Position numbers and translations under genes: made by a program | DNA from: an actinobacterium SCGC AAA015-D07 | Lineage (GTDB): Bacteria; Actinomycetota; Acidimicrobiia; Actinomarinales; Actinomarinaceae | Length of the DNA stretch: 25,390 nt | NCBI GenBank assembly: GCA_000384495.1 | Contig: ARQR01000006.1 | Location: 1 to 25,390, forward strand | Direction of reading: 5' to 3' | Notes under the pieces: generated by a model | What the model saw: only the letters and a program-made list of their open reading frames with translations | What the model was told of the DNA's origin: nothing | Databases searched by the model: none | Shown here: positions 1 to 7,497 of the stretch, in pieces | Numbering within the stretch: the first letter of the stretch is position 1 | Layout: the number at the start of each line of letters is the position of its first letter

Positions 1-720
1 TGATTGATGCATTAGAACATGATTTAAAACACTACCCAAGGCATACCTAGTTCCTTCTTCTTTTCTAGCTACCTCTATAGCCTCAGAAATTGCAATACCT
101 AAGCTTCCAGGTGTATTTGGATCCTGAGATAAGAATTGTTTCCCAATATCTGTTCTTTCAGATGGACTAGGGTGAACTGTTGCACCATAAATTTCCATCA
201 TTGTCTTTCTATGAGGTTTAGATTCATACGAAGCTGCTACTTGAAAAACTTCAAGATCAATACCAAACGCTTGACATGCGAAAGATAACGCAGAACCCCA
301 CTGACCTGCACCTGTTTCAGTAACCATTTTCTTAATCCCCTCTTCAGCGTTATAAAAAGCCTGAGGAATTGCAGTATTTGGTTTATGTGAACCAGAGGGT
401 GATCCACCTTCATACTTATAATAAATTCTTGATTTTGTACCTAATGCTTCCTCTAACCTCAAAGCTCTATACATTGGAGAAGGTCTGTATATCTTATATA
501 ATTCCAAAACAGGCTCTGGAATATCAATATAGTTTTGGTCAGATACCTCCTGTAATATAAGACCCATTGGAAACAATGGTGCTAAATCTTCCGGACCAAT
601 AGGCTCCATAGTTTGGGGGTTTAGTTGGGGTGGTAAAGGGTTTGGAAGATCAGGGACTATGTTATACCACTGTTTGGGAATATCATTTTCATTAAGTAGA
701 TATTTATATTGTTTTTTCAT
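1..720 (-). CDS. trpB: Tryptophan synthase beta chain, TrpB2 type (5' part, runs off the left edge)
   Basis: PLP enzyme that condenses indole with serine to make tryptophan. The first 240 residues are present; the C-terminal part lies beyond base 1. The start is the ATG at 720-718, preceded by AGGAG (726-730). The PLP-lysine motif [13 protein letters not shown] places the Schiff-base lysine at K113, and [18 protein letters not shown] and [12 protein letters not shown] follow as in this family. The long N-terminal region ahead of the [14 protein letters not shown] segment is the extended form typical of TrpB2 rather than the shorter TrpB1. TrpB2 proteins are sometimes suspected of other roles, but the Trp-codon attenuator directly upstream argues that this one serves tryptophan biosynthesis. 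Neighbouring trp genes, if any, lie outside the window. Confidence 0.95.
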   Translation of the reverse strand, partial: MKKQYKYLLNENDIPKQWYNIVPDLPNPLPPQLNPQTMEPIGPEDLAPLFPMGLILQEVSDQNYIDIPEPVLELYKIYRPSPMYRALRLEEALGTKSRIYYKYEGGSPSGSHKPNTAIPQAFYNAEEGIKKMVTETGAGQWGSALSFACQAFGIDLEVFQVAASYESKPHRKTMMEIYGATVHPSPSERTDIGKQFLSQDPNTPGSLGIAISEAIEVARKEEGTRYALGSVLNHVLMHQS

Positions 721-773
721 TTTTACTCCTTAGCTATTTGGGTTGAGCCCGGAGTTTTAATTTCAGTGACAGT

Positions 774-822
774 AATAAAAAAACCGGGCTGTGCCCGGTT
801 TAAGAACTAACTAGTGGGGCAC
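774..822 (-). terminator. trp attenuator: intrinsic terminator and competing antiterminator
   Basis: On the minus strand a perfect 9-bp stem (AAACCGGGC at 801-793, loop ACA, GCCCGGTTT at 789-781) is followed by a U-run (783-777), forming a transcription terminator. The competing antiterminator pairs GTGCCC (822-817) with GGGCAC (796-791), which destroys the terminator stem. A 1:2 pause hairpin is possible between CTAGCTGG (855-848, over the first Trp codon) and CCCCACTAG (819-811). A fifth segment, CCGGGCT (752-746), could pair with the freed AGCCCGG (790-784) on read-through transcripts, just upstream of the trpB ribosome-binding site. Confidence 0.85.
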
Positions 823-826
823 CTAC

Positions 827-868
827 CTATGTAGTTGACCACCAATTCCAGCTAGTTATATTTTTCAT
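827..868 (-). CDS. trpL: trp operon leader peptide MKNITSWNWWSTT
   Basis: A 13-residue ORF (ATG at 868-866, TAG at 829-827) with three Trp codons in four positions (WNWW). It lies about 40 nt upstream of a terminator hairpin and about 110 nt upstream of trpB. This is the classic layout of a leader peptide whose ribosome stalls when charged tRNA-Trp is scarce. No Shine-Dalgarno sequence is visible. A -10-like TATGTT (876-881) ends 7 nt before the ATG, so the leader mRNA may be leaderless. An in-frame ATG four codons upstream (880-878) would give a 17-residue version. Confidence 0.85.
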   Translation of the reverse strand: MKNITSWNWWSTT

Positions 869-875
869 ATTTAAT

Positions 876-903
876 AACATACCAAATAAACTTTAAGATA
901 CAA
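876..903 (-). promoter_or_regulatory. Putative promoter of the trp leader transcript
   Basis: On the minus strand TTGTAT (903-898), a 16-nt spacer and TATGTT (881-876) end 7 nt before the leader ATG at 868. Neither hexamer is a perfect consensus, so the call rests on spacing and on the position upstream of the leader peptide. Confidence 0.45.
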
Positions 904-933
904 AATTCATTTAAGTATATTTTTTATTTCTCC

Positions 934-939
934 TATTCT
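934..939 (+). promoter_or_regulatory. -10 box of the ABC transporter operon, leaderless type
   Basis: TATTCT ends 7 nt before the GTG start at 947, so transcription would begin at or next to the start codon. No Shine-Dalgarno sequence precedes the GTG. No clear -35 hexamer. Confidence 0.45.
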
Positions 940-946
940 CTATTAG

Positions 947-1675
947 GTGGAAAAAATAATACAAGCTGGAAATCTAACAAAAGTATATGGAGAAAAAGAA
1001 ACTAGCGTAACAGCACTTGACAACATAGATGTCCAATTTAATGAGAATGAATTTACAGCGATAATGGGACCTTCTGGTTCTGGTAAATCCACTTTACTTC
1101 ATTGTTTAGCTGGTTTAGACAGACCAACATCAGGTCAAATACTGCTAAAAGATCAAGATATATCAACGTTAAATGATAAACAATTGACAAAGATAAGAAG
1201 AGATAGTTTTGGCTTTGTATTCCAAGCATTCAATTTAATACCAACCTTGACAGCTGAAGAGAATATCACTTTACCAGCATCTATCGCTGGTAGAAAACCA
1301 GATATGGACTGGATTAAACAAGTTGTAGAAACTGTTGATATTTCTGATAGATTAACTCATAGACCTAATGAGTTGTCTGGTGGTCAACAGCAGAGAGTCG
1401 CTGCGGCTAGAGCAATGGCAACAAAGCCAGAAGTTATCTTTGCAGATGAGCCATCTGGAAACTTAGATTCCAAATCAAGTAAAGAGCTTTTAACATTTAT
1501 GAAGTCTGTTGTTGAGGAGTTAAATCAAACAATAATCATGGTTACACATGACCCGTATGCTGCCTCTTATGCAAGTAGGGTCATAATGCTAAAAGATGGA
1601 AGTATTGCAAGTGATTTAAATCAACCAACCCAAGAAGAAATTGTTGCAGAGGTTACAGCACTAACAAATATCTGA
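947..1675 (+). CDS. ABC transporter ATP-binding protein, MacB/LolD type
   Basis: Cytoplasmic ATPase that powers the permease encoded next to it. The 242 residues show Walker A GPSGSGKST (41-49), Q-loop Q93, signature LSGGQQQR (143-150), Walker B VIFADEP with catalytic E168, a D-loop GNLD and H-loop H201. Length and the LSGGQQQRVAAARAM stretch fit the MacB/LolD/FtsE-like group that works with FtsX-type permeases, which act by transmembrane mechanical coupling and not classical pore transport. The start is GTG; its stop codon shares one base with the permease ATG (TGATG at 1673-1677), so the two are translationally coupled. The substrate is unknown; lipids, lipoproteins, peptides or antibiotics are all possible for this group. 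Confidence 0.93.
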   Translation: MEKIIQAGNLTKVYGEKETSVTALDNIDVQFNENEFTAIMGPSGSGKSTLLHCLAGLDRPTSGQILLKDQDISTLNDKQLTKIRRDSFGFVFQAFNLIPTLTAEENITLPASIAGRKPDMDWIKQVVETVDISDRLTHRPNELSGGQQQRVAAARAMATKPEVIFADEPSGNLDSKSSKELLTFMKSVVEELNQTIIMVTHDPYAASYASRVIMLKDGSIASDLNQPTQEEIVAEVTALTNI

Positions 1676-4290
1676 TGTTTGGTTTTACAAAACGCCCACT
1701 TTTTCTGATTGCATGGAAAAACTTAAAAACTTATCCAGTAAGAATCTTTTTGACTACATCCTCCATAATTCTTGGTGTTGCAGTAATTATTGCTTCAAAT
1801 ATTTTTTCAGAAAGTAACAAATCTGCGTTCGATAACTTATTTTCAGGAATATACGAAGGAGTTGATCTAGTTGTTCAGCCAATACAAGAAGATTTTGCAC
1901 AGGGCTTCAGTGGAGACGGAGGACAAGGGCCTATATCTTTTGAAGTTAAAAAGATTCCTGATAATAAAATTCAGGAAATAACTGATTTACCTAGTGTAAA
2001 AGCTGCATGGGGCGAAGTATTGGGTTTTGCACAATTTATAAAAATCATAGATGGCGAAACAGTATTAATTTCAAATGGATTTGCTCCTACATTTGGTGCA
2101 GCTTGGGATACTAATCCCTATGCACAGCAGTGGTCATTAACAGAGGGTGAACCTCCAACAAATAGAAAAGAGGTAGTCATGGATGTCTTGACTGCTGAAA
2201 ATCATAATTTTTCAGTTGGAGATAGAGTGACAGTTCTAGCTGGAGCAACGCCCGCATCATTTACAATTGTTGGAATAGCAGAGTTTGCTAACGTTGGAGC
2301 ACCAGGTGGGGCAACTTTTGCCTTATTTGAATTTAGAACTGCCCAAGCACTTCTTGATTCAAAAGGTGAGGTAGATCTTATTAATGTAGTTATACAAAAT
2401 AATTTTGATATTAATGACGTAAAAAACGACATAACAAACTTAGATTCAGAAAACTTAAATGTAATTAATGCGCAAGAAGCTGCAGCAGAACAAGCTGATT
2501 CAATTAAACAAGGTCTTGATTTTTTCAATACAATACTTAACGTCTTTGCAGGAATAGCAATTTTTGTGGGCGCTTTTATTATTCAAAATACATTTAGAAT
2601 ATTGTTGCTTCAAAGAACTAAAGAATTATCTCTACTTAGAGCTCTTGGCACGTCTAAAAGACAAATTTATAGATTGGTGATATCTGAATCATTGTTTATG
2701 TCAATAATCGGATCAGGACTTGGTATCGCACTTGGAATTGGTTTAGCCGTTGCAGTAAAAGAAGGATTGAAGTATTTTGAATTTGGTCTTCCTGACGGAC
2801 CCTTAGTTCTCACTACAGAGGCAGCAGTCATTGGATTGATTATTGGTATTACTGTTACAATTTTTTCTTCTCTACTTCCAGCTAGAAAAGCATCACAAGT
2901 CAGCCCAATGGAAGCAATCAGAGACAGTGTTTCAACACCTCAAAGAAAATCTTTACTTGTGAGACTTTTATTTGGTTCACTAATTTCTGTGGTTGGATTT
3001 GGAGTGTTATTTGGAGTTTTGTATGATTTTCTGGACCTTCCTACTTTATCATCTCTACAGCAAGTTGGACTTGGTGCAGGTGTAATATTTATTGGAATTT
3101 CAGTTATCACCCCATCGATAACTAAACCTTTCGTTTTCTTCTTTGATAAAATTTATAATTTATTATTTGGAATTTTAGGAAAATTGGCAACAGAAAACTC
3201 TAAAAGAACACCAAGAAGAACAGCATCTACTGCGTCAGCATTAATGATTGGACTTACGTTAATTTCATTAGCTAACGTAATAACAACCTCATTTAAAGCT
3301 CAAGCAGAGTCACTAATCAGTGAAGTTATTCTTGCTGATTATCAAGTCAGTGCCGCAAATGTTTTTGCCTCTCCAGGTATTCCAACAGGTTTGTCAGATG
3401 AGCTTCTACAACTTGATGAAGTAACTAAGCTATCAAGAACAAGAGCTACAGTCGTTGGATTTAACGATAGGCCTTTAATACTAGGAGCTGTTGATGAGAC
3501 TGTGTTTGATCTTGTAAAAACAGATGATATATCTGGTGAGAGAAAAGATTTTCTTGACGAAAATGCAATTGGCATACTTAAACAAACAGCAGAAAGAGAA
3601 GAGCTTTTTGTTGGAGACGAAGTTGTCTTAACAATCCCCGAAGAAGGCGAGAGAACTTTTACTGTTTCTTACATATTTGACTGGACGACACAACCTCCAG
3701 CAGAATTTTTTGTTTTACTTGAAAACAACTCTTTTTTTGCAGATGAATCCTTAGATACAGAACTGTATTTTAATGTTGATAAAAAGACTCCAGAATTAGA
3801 GGAAAAAATTAATGCAATTGTTGATGAATATCCGGGAGTAGAAATAAGAGATGAAGACGGCCTTGTTGAAGAAGCAAATAATCAAATCCAGCTACTTTTA
3901 AATGTAATTTATGGATTCTTATCAATATCAATCTTTGTTGCATTATTTGGTATTACTAATACATTATCTCTTTCTGTGTTTGAAAGGACCAGAGAAATAG
4001 GACTTATGAGAGCTATTGGAACCTATAGAAAACAAATTAGAAGAATGATTTTCATTGAATCATCAATAATTTCAATATTTGGTGCAGCCTTAGGAACAAG
4101 TTTGGGAATATTTTTTGCATGGAGCCTTATCCAAACACTTGCAGATGAAGGTTTTACTGTATTTGCAGTATCTGTTCCACAGACAGCATTATGGATTGGA
4201 ATTTCAATTATTGCTGGAGTAATTGCTGCAATCCTTCCAGCAATTAGAGCATCAAGACAGAACATTCTTCAGGCTATTTCTTACGAATAG
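1675..4290 (+). CDS. ABC transporter permease with two FtsX domains (MacB/LolCE superfamily)
   Basis: An 871-residue membrane protein, partner of the preceding ATPase. It starts with a transmembrane helix (about 20-41) followed by a large extracytoplasmic domain (about 45-275). A first FtsX unit has about three helices between 285 and 405 (containing LLLQRTKELSLLRALGTSKR and ending LLPARKASQVSPMEAIR). There are further helices near 430-480, a second extracytoplasmic domain (about 530-745), and a second FtsX unit at the C-terminus (RTREIGLMRAIGT, then LPAIRASRQNILQAI). This double-FtsX, roughly 850-residue form is common in actinobacteria and acts as a one-chain permease. It probably exports or remodels a lipophilic or peptide substrate at the cell surface; the sequence does not say which. 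Confidence 0.9.
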   Translation: MFGFTKRPLFLIAWKNLKTYPVRIFLTTSSIILGVAVIIASNIFSESNKSAFDNLFSGIYEGVDLVVQPIQEDFAQGFSGDGGQGPISFEVKKIPDNKIQEITDLPSVKAAWGEVLGFAQFIKIIDGETVLISNGFAPTFGAAWDTNPYAQQWSLTEGEPPTNRKEVVMDVLTAENHNFSVGDRVTVLAGATPASFTIVGIAEFANVGAPGGATFALFEFRTAQALLDSKGEVDLINVVIQNNFDINDVKNDITNLDSENLNVINAQEAAAEQADSIKQGLDFFNTILNVFAGIAIFVGAFIIQNTFRILLLQRTKELSLLRALGTSKRQIYRLVISESLFMSIIGSGLGIALGIGLAVAVKEGLKYFEFGLPDGPLVLTTEAAVIGLIIGITVTIFSSLLPARKASQVSPMEAIRDSVSTPQRKSLLVRLLFGSLISVVGFGVLFGVLYDFLDLPTLSSLQQVGLGAGVIFIGISVITPSITKPFVFFFDKIYNLLFGILGKLATENSKRTPRRTASTASALMIGLTLISLANVITTSFKAQAESLISEVILADYQVSAANVFASPGIPTGLSDELLQLDEVTKLSRTRATVVGFNDRPLILGAVDETVFDLVKTDDISGERKDFLDENAIGILKQTAEREELFVGDEVVLTIPEEGERTFTVSYIFDWTTQPPAEFFVLLENNSFFADESLDTELYFNVDKKTPELEEKINAIVDEYPGVEIRDEDGLVEEANNQIQLLLNVIYGFLSISIFVALFGITNTLSLSVFERTREIGLMRAIGTYRKQIRRMIFIESSIISIFGAALGTSLGIFFAWSLIQTLADEGFTVFAVSVPQTALWIGISIIAGVIAAILPAIRASRQNILQAISYE

Positions 4291-4332
4291 TTTATGTTTA
4301 GAACTTGTTTAGTAAAAAATAAATATATCTTT

Positions 4333-4338
4333 TACAAT
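4333..4338 (+). promoter_or_regulatory. -10 box of the M20 peptidase gene
   Basis: TACAAT ends 8 nt before the ATG at 4347, with no Shine-Dalgarno sequence. This suggests a leaderless or near-leaderless transcript independent of the ABC operon 56 bp upstream. Confidence 0.4.
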
Positions 4339-4346
4339 AAATACAT

Positions 4347-5639
4347 ATGAAAAACGCCAATATTGTTGAATTACTATCAACCTTGGTTGAAATTCCCTCA
4401 ATCAGTTCTCTTGATGAAAACCAAAAAGACGTCTTGGATTCAGCAAATTTTATTTCTGATCTGTTTTTGGGATTAGGTCTAAATGCTAGAGTCACATCGA
4501 GTAAAAATAGTAAACCTGCAGTTCTTGCCCAGACTGAAATTGACCCATCAAAAAAGACTGTACTTCTTTATGCACACCACGATGTTCAACCAGTTGGTGA
4601 CATCAACAAATGGAATACAGATCCATTTAAATCAGAGATTATCAATGGAAGACTATTTGCAAGAGGCTCAGGGGACAATAAAGCTGGAGTTGTAACCCAT
4701 TATGAAGTTGTTAAAAAATTGATTGATGATGCTCCTGTAAATATAAAAATCTTTATCGAAGGTGAAGAAGAAATTGGCTCTCCATTTATGGCAGAGTTTA
4801 TAGAGGAAAATAAAGAAAACTTAGAAGCAGATGTAATTGTCATTGCAGATTCTGGAAACATTAAATCCGGTGTTCCAACTATTACCACCTCATTAAGAGG
4901 TTTGGTTGATGGAATTATTGTTGTTGATCAGCAAATGAATCCTGTTCACTCGGGTCTTGGAGGTGGCGTTGTACCTGATGCATTTATGGTATTAAGTAAA
5001 ATCATTTCATCATTTCATAATGAAAAAGGAGAGTTGTTAATTGATGGATTAACTCCGACTGACCAAGACGTGTATGAATTATCTGAAGAGTTTGTACAAA
5101 ACTCCCTTTCTTCCAACGGTGTGAGTTTATTTGAAATGGATAGCTATTCAAAACGATTATGGCTGGAACCGGCACTAAGCATTTTAGCTATTGATGCCCC
5201 ACCTGTTGAAGAATCAGTTAATCTACTTATTCCAAAAGCTAGAGCAAAAGTAAGTTTGAGATTACCTCCAACAGAAGATCCAGATCATGCAATGGATATG
5301 CTTCACAAACATATAAAAGAGAACACGCCCTGGAACGCAAATGTTGAATTTATACCAGAAGCTAGAGGAAAAGGTGTACTTGTAGATCCTCAAGAAGAGT
5401 TTTCAACACAATTAATTAAATCTTTCGATAAATTTTGGGATAATGAAGTTGCATTTATGGGCGTTGGAGGTTCTATACCTTTCGCAAATATATTCACAGA
5501 ACAATTTCCAAATGCAGAGATTGTTTTGGTTGGGGCAGGAGATGAAGAGGGCAATGCTCATGCACCAAATGAAAGTGTAAACATTGACGATATCCAAAGA
5601 CTTATTGATAGTCTTACTGACGCACTTTCAAATTATTAG
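4347..5639 (+). CDS. M20 family metallopeptidase (dipeptidase)
   Basis: A di-zinc exopeptidase of 430 residues, probably cytoplasmic since no signal peptide is seen. The M20 landmarks are in order: LLYAHHDVQPVG (metal ligand H78, D80-region acid), GRLFARGSGDNKAG (bridging D110), IEGEEEIGS (general base and metal-ligand glutamates 141-142), VIADSG (D168), the dimerisation-domain MNPVHSG segment (H201), and a C-terminal GDEEGNAHAPNE with the last metal-binding histidine. The HHDVQP and GEEEIGS wording matches the CNDP/PepV-like dipeptidase branch rather than ArgE or DapE. It likely hydrolyses dipeptides for nutrition. It stands alone between the ABC operon and the membrane/ABM operon. Confidence 0.92.
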   Translation: MKNANIVELLSTLVEIPSISSLDENQKDVLDSANFISDLFLGLGLNARVTSSKNSKPAVLAQTEIDPSKKTVLLYAHHDVQPVGDINKWNTDPFKSEIINGRLFARGSGDNKAGVVTHYEVVKKLIDDAPVNIKIFIEGEEEIGSPFMAEFIEENKENLEADVIVIADSGNIKSGVPTITTSLRGLVDGIIVVDQQMNPVHSGLGGGVVPDAFMVLSKIISSFHNEKGELLIDGLTPTDQDVYELSEEFVQNSLSSNGVSLFEMDSYSKRLWLEPALSILAIDAPPVEESVNLLIPKARAKVSLRLPPTEDPDHAMDMLHKHIKENTPWNANVEFIPEARGKGVLVDPQEEFSTQLIKSFDKFWDNEVAFMGVGGSIPFANIFTEQFPNAEIVLVGAGDEEGNAHAPNESVNIDDIQRLIDSLTDALSNY

Positions 5640-5648
5640 CAGAATGTT

Positions 5649-5672
5649 AATTTAAGGTAAATTCTTTAAATT
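5649..5672. repeat. AT-rich inverted repeat upstream of the ABM/membrane operon promoter
   Basis: AATTTAAGG (5649-5657) faces CTTTAAATT (5664-5672), nine pairs with one G-T, loop TAAATT. No T-run follows, so it is not a clear terminator for the peptidase gene. Its place just upstream of the operon promoter would also suit a regulator-binding site. Confidence 0.3.
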
Positions 5673-5698
5673 TAACTACAAGCTAAGGAATTTCTTTA

Positions 5699-5770
5699 TA
5701 TAATCAGCTTGAGTATGGGGGAAGCTCATATTTATTAACAATTTAAAGGGAACTTAGGGAAGGAAGTTTT
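5699..5770 (+). promoter_or_regulatory. Promoter and ~60-nt 5' UTR of the ABM/membrane-protein operon
   Basis: A perfect TATAAT (5699-5704) has no good -35 at the usual distance. Transcription from it would begin near 5711 and leave an untranslated leader of about 60 nt, unlike the leaderless starts elsewhere in the window. The region holds a small hairpin, AGCTT (5706-5710) with AAGCT (5722-5726), and a strong Shine-Dalgarno GGGAAGGAAG ending four bases before the ATG at 5771. The absence of a -35 may mean an activator is needed. Confidence 0.5.
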
Positions 5771-6349
5771 ATGAAAACGTTTTTTACGCAGCCAATCGGG
5801 CAACTAGGAAGACAAAACTCATTAGGATTTGTTGGAATAAATGTTGTTTTGCTAGTTGTAGGTTTTGGAGAAATTGATGTACCAATCGGTTTAGAAAATT
5901 TTATAAATTTTTTATGGGGATTTTCGCTTTTTTCAATAATCCTTGCTGGATATTATCTAGTTAAAGATCAGGTACCAGATTATTGGAGAGAGGCATCGGC
6001 AATATTAGGTGGAGTAATCCTTGTTGGAACACTTCTTGAAATATCTTCGCCAGAATATAACACGGATAATGGTGGTTTTGCTCCAATGTACTTCTTATGG
6101 GCATTTAACTCATTGATTTATGTTTTTACCATGAGAGGTACTGGAATATTTAGACCAGTTTATGAATATTTAAGTATCTTTGGTTATCTTTCAATCATTA
6201 TTTGGTCTGGCGCAGACGTATTTTTTGACTATGCAATACCAGAATCTATACAACCAATTTTTGGAATTGGATGGATAGCAATGGTAATAGGATTAGGTTA
6301 TGGAAGCTATGTTGCTTGGGGCGACAAAATGTCATCGAGCACAGAATAA
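5771..6349 (+). CDS. Six-helix small membrane protein, first gene of the ABM/membrane operon (paralogue of 6915-7448)
   Basis: Not recognised as a named family. The 192 residues contain about six hydrophobic segments (roughly 18-36, 44-64, 76-92, 101-120, 130-151, 162-182), a short polar N-terminus and a hydrophilic C-terminal tail. It is clearly a paralogue of the 177-residue protein two genes downstream. Both begin MK-x-FF-x-Q, share an N-V-V segment before G-x-x-EID at the end of helix 1, F-W-x-F-S in helix 2, then IILxxxxL and D-x-VP-x-x-WR, and both finish with a similar last helix before AW. The VP-x-x-WR loop between helices 2 and 3 is the best signature. A strong Shine-Dalgarno precedes the ATG, and 15 nt separate it from the next gene. 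Confidence 0.8.
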   Translation: MKTFFTQPIGQLGRQNSLGFVGINVVLLVVGFGEIDVPIGLENFINFLWGFSLFSIILAGYYLVKDQVPDYWREASAILGGVILVGTLLEISSPEYNTDNGGFAPMYFLWAFNSLIYVFTMRGTGIFRPVYEYLSIFGYLSIIIWSGADVFFDYAIPESIQPIFGIGWIAMVIGLGYGSYVAWGDKMSSSTE

Positions 6350-6364
6350 AAGATAGGAGATAAA

Positions 6365-6892
6365 GTGACTCAACAAGAAAAGACTTTTGCAGTTCAGGTA
6401 CCAAGAATTGCAGTAGCAGTATTTTTAGTAGGTTTTCTGAGTTTTTCTGGAGTTATTCCTGAAAGCGAGCTACTAAACACTATTGTCTGGAGGTTTATTT
6501 CAATTGGTATATTAACGGGTATATATTTTACGAAAAGATTATATGACCGAACTGATGGATCCAAAGTGTTTAATCTTATTTACTTGATTTGTATGTTTGA
6601 TATTTTATTTCAAGTTGTAGTAGGTTCAACTATGGATATGGAGCTGAATTATACTTCAGGTATTTGGCAAGCAATACTTGTTTATATGCTTTTAACTAAT
6701 GTTGGAGATCTTTTTCCAATATGGGGTAAGGCTGCATTTATTGTCATGGTAGTTAACTTCTTACTTGAAGAAGCATCTATTACGTTTGGCGTCGTCCTTC
6801 CTGAAGCTGCACAATTTGGTTGGATTATTGGTTTACCGTTAACACTTTTAGCGTTTTCTTATGTTTACAGCAAAGAAGAAGTTTTAAGTTAA
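6365..6892 (+). CDS. Six-helix small membrane protein of the ABM/membrane operon
   Basis: Unrecognised, 175 residues, GTG start at 6365 chosen for the well-placed AGGAGA (6355-6360). About six hydrophobic segments are seen (roughly 12-30, 38-55, 68-88, 100-118, 122-142, 150-170). Size and topology resemble its two neighbours, but it lacks their EID and VPxxWR signatures, so it is at most a distant relative. Acidic residues near membrane ends (GDLF, LLEEAS) are notable. The sequence AAGATAGGAGAT before this gene recurs almost exactly before the next one, a sign that the unit arose by local duplication. Confidence 0.78.
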   Translation: MTQQEKTFAVQVPRIAVAVFLVGFLSFSGVIPESELLNTIVWRFISIGILTGIYFTKRLYDRTDGSKVFNLIYLICMFDILFQVVVGSTMDMELNYTSGIWQAILVYMLLTNVGDLFPIWGKAAFIVMVVNFLLEEASITFGVVLPEAAQFGWIIGLPLTLLAFSYVYSKEEVLS

Positions 6893-6914
6893 AAAATGAA
6901 AGATAGGAGATAGA

Positions 6915-7448
6915 ATGAAAAAATTCTTTATACAGGACGTTAAAGAAGGGTCACAACAAGCAGCTTATATGTTTATAGTTGTCAACGTTGTTTGGTTTGT
7001 TGGGGGAGTTGCTGAAATTGATTATGGCAATTTTGATAATGTACTTCAAATATTCTGGACCTTCTCGGTTGTGGGAATAATCTTGGGATTGAAAGACCTG
7101 CAAGGAGATACGGTTCCTGAAGATTGGAGACAAGGGTATACAATGATAGCCGCAGCAGTTGCTGTTGCATCTCTTTTAGGTATTAATGAAGATATAAATA
7201 CCTCAGGAATCTTTACATTTTTTGCATTTGTAATTTTGGGTCTGGGTGTAACCTCAGAAGGTGTGATTGACAATGTTTGGAGATATGCGGCAATTATTGC
7301 TGGATTGTTTGGAATTGTTGGAGCAGGTAGTGAATTTATTACTGGGACCAGTATTATTCCAGACGACTCTCCATTACAGTTTGTTGCTTTTTTAACATTT
7401 ATTGCAGGTGTCGGAGTAGGTCCACTACTTGCTTGGAATAAAAAATAG
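6915..7448 (+). CDS. Six-helix small membrane protein (paralogue of 5771-6349)
   Basis: Unrecognised, 177 residues, about six hydrophobic segments (17-36, 43-60, 75-91, 98-116, 122-142, 154-174). It aligns along its whole length with the first gene of the operon, sharing the EID end of helix 1, FWxFS in helix 2 and the VP(E/D)xWR loop. The ribosome-binding site AGGAG (6905-6909) sits in the duplicated AAGATAGGAGATAG motif. A 49-nt gap follows, the longest inside the operon, before the first soluble barrel gene. Confidence 0.8.
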   Translation: MKKFFIQDVKEGSQQAAYMFIVVNVVWFVGGVAEIDYGNFDNVLQIFWTFSVVGIILGLKDLQGDTVPEDWRQGYTMIAAAVAVASLLGINEDINTSGIFTFFAFVILGLGVTSEGVIDNVWRYAAIIAGLFGIVGAGSEFITGTSIIPDDSPLQFVAFLTFIAGVGVGPLLAWNKK

Positions 7449-7469
7449 GGCTTTGTAAACATACTTAAC

Positions 7470-7477
7470 TGACGTCA
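7470..7477. promoter_or_regulatory. Perfect palindrome TGACGTCA in the longest intra-operon gap
   Basis: An 8-bp perfect palindrome lies midway in the 49-nt gap between the membrane-protein genes and the first ABM gene, 21 nt before the ATG at 7498 and upstream of its Shine-Dalgarno (AGGAG, 7489-7493). It could be a protein-binding site governing the second half of the operon, or chance. Confidence 0.2.
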
Positions 7478-7497
7478 AGAGATACGTTAGGAGAACA

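Noticed and set aside
781..801. Hairpin read as a plus-strand terminator
   Set aside because: The stem is symmetric, but the run that would become U lies only on the minus-strand side; plus-strand sequence after it is not T-rich, and no plus-strand gene ends there.
5715..5738. Mini-ORF MGEAHIY in the 5' leader of the ABM/membrane operon
   Set aside because: Eight codons including the stop, no ribosome-binding site, 10 nt after the -10 box; no codon bias hinting at attenuation. Most likely chance.
7046..7462. A 138-codon minus-strand open frame opposite the third membrane protein gene
   Set aside because: It lies wholly antisense to a gene with a good ribosome-binding site and a clear paralogue; its Pro/Thr/Asn-rich translation is what antisense of hydrophobic coding sequence gives.
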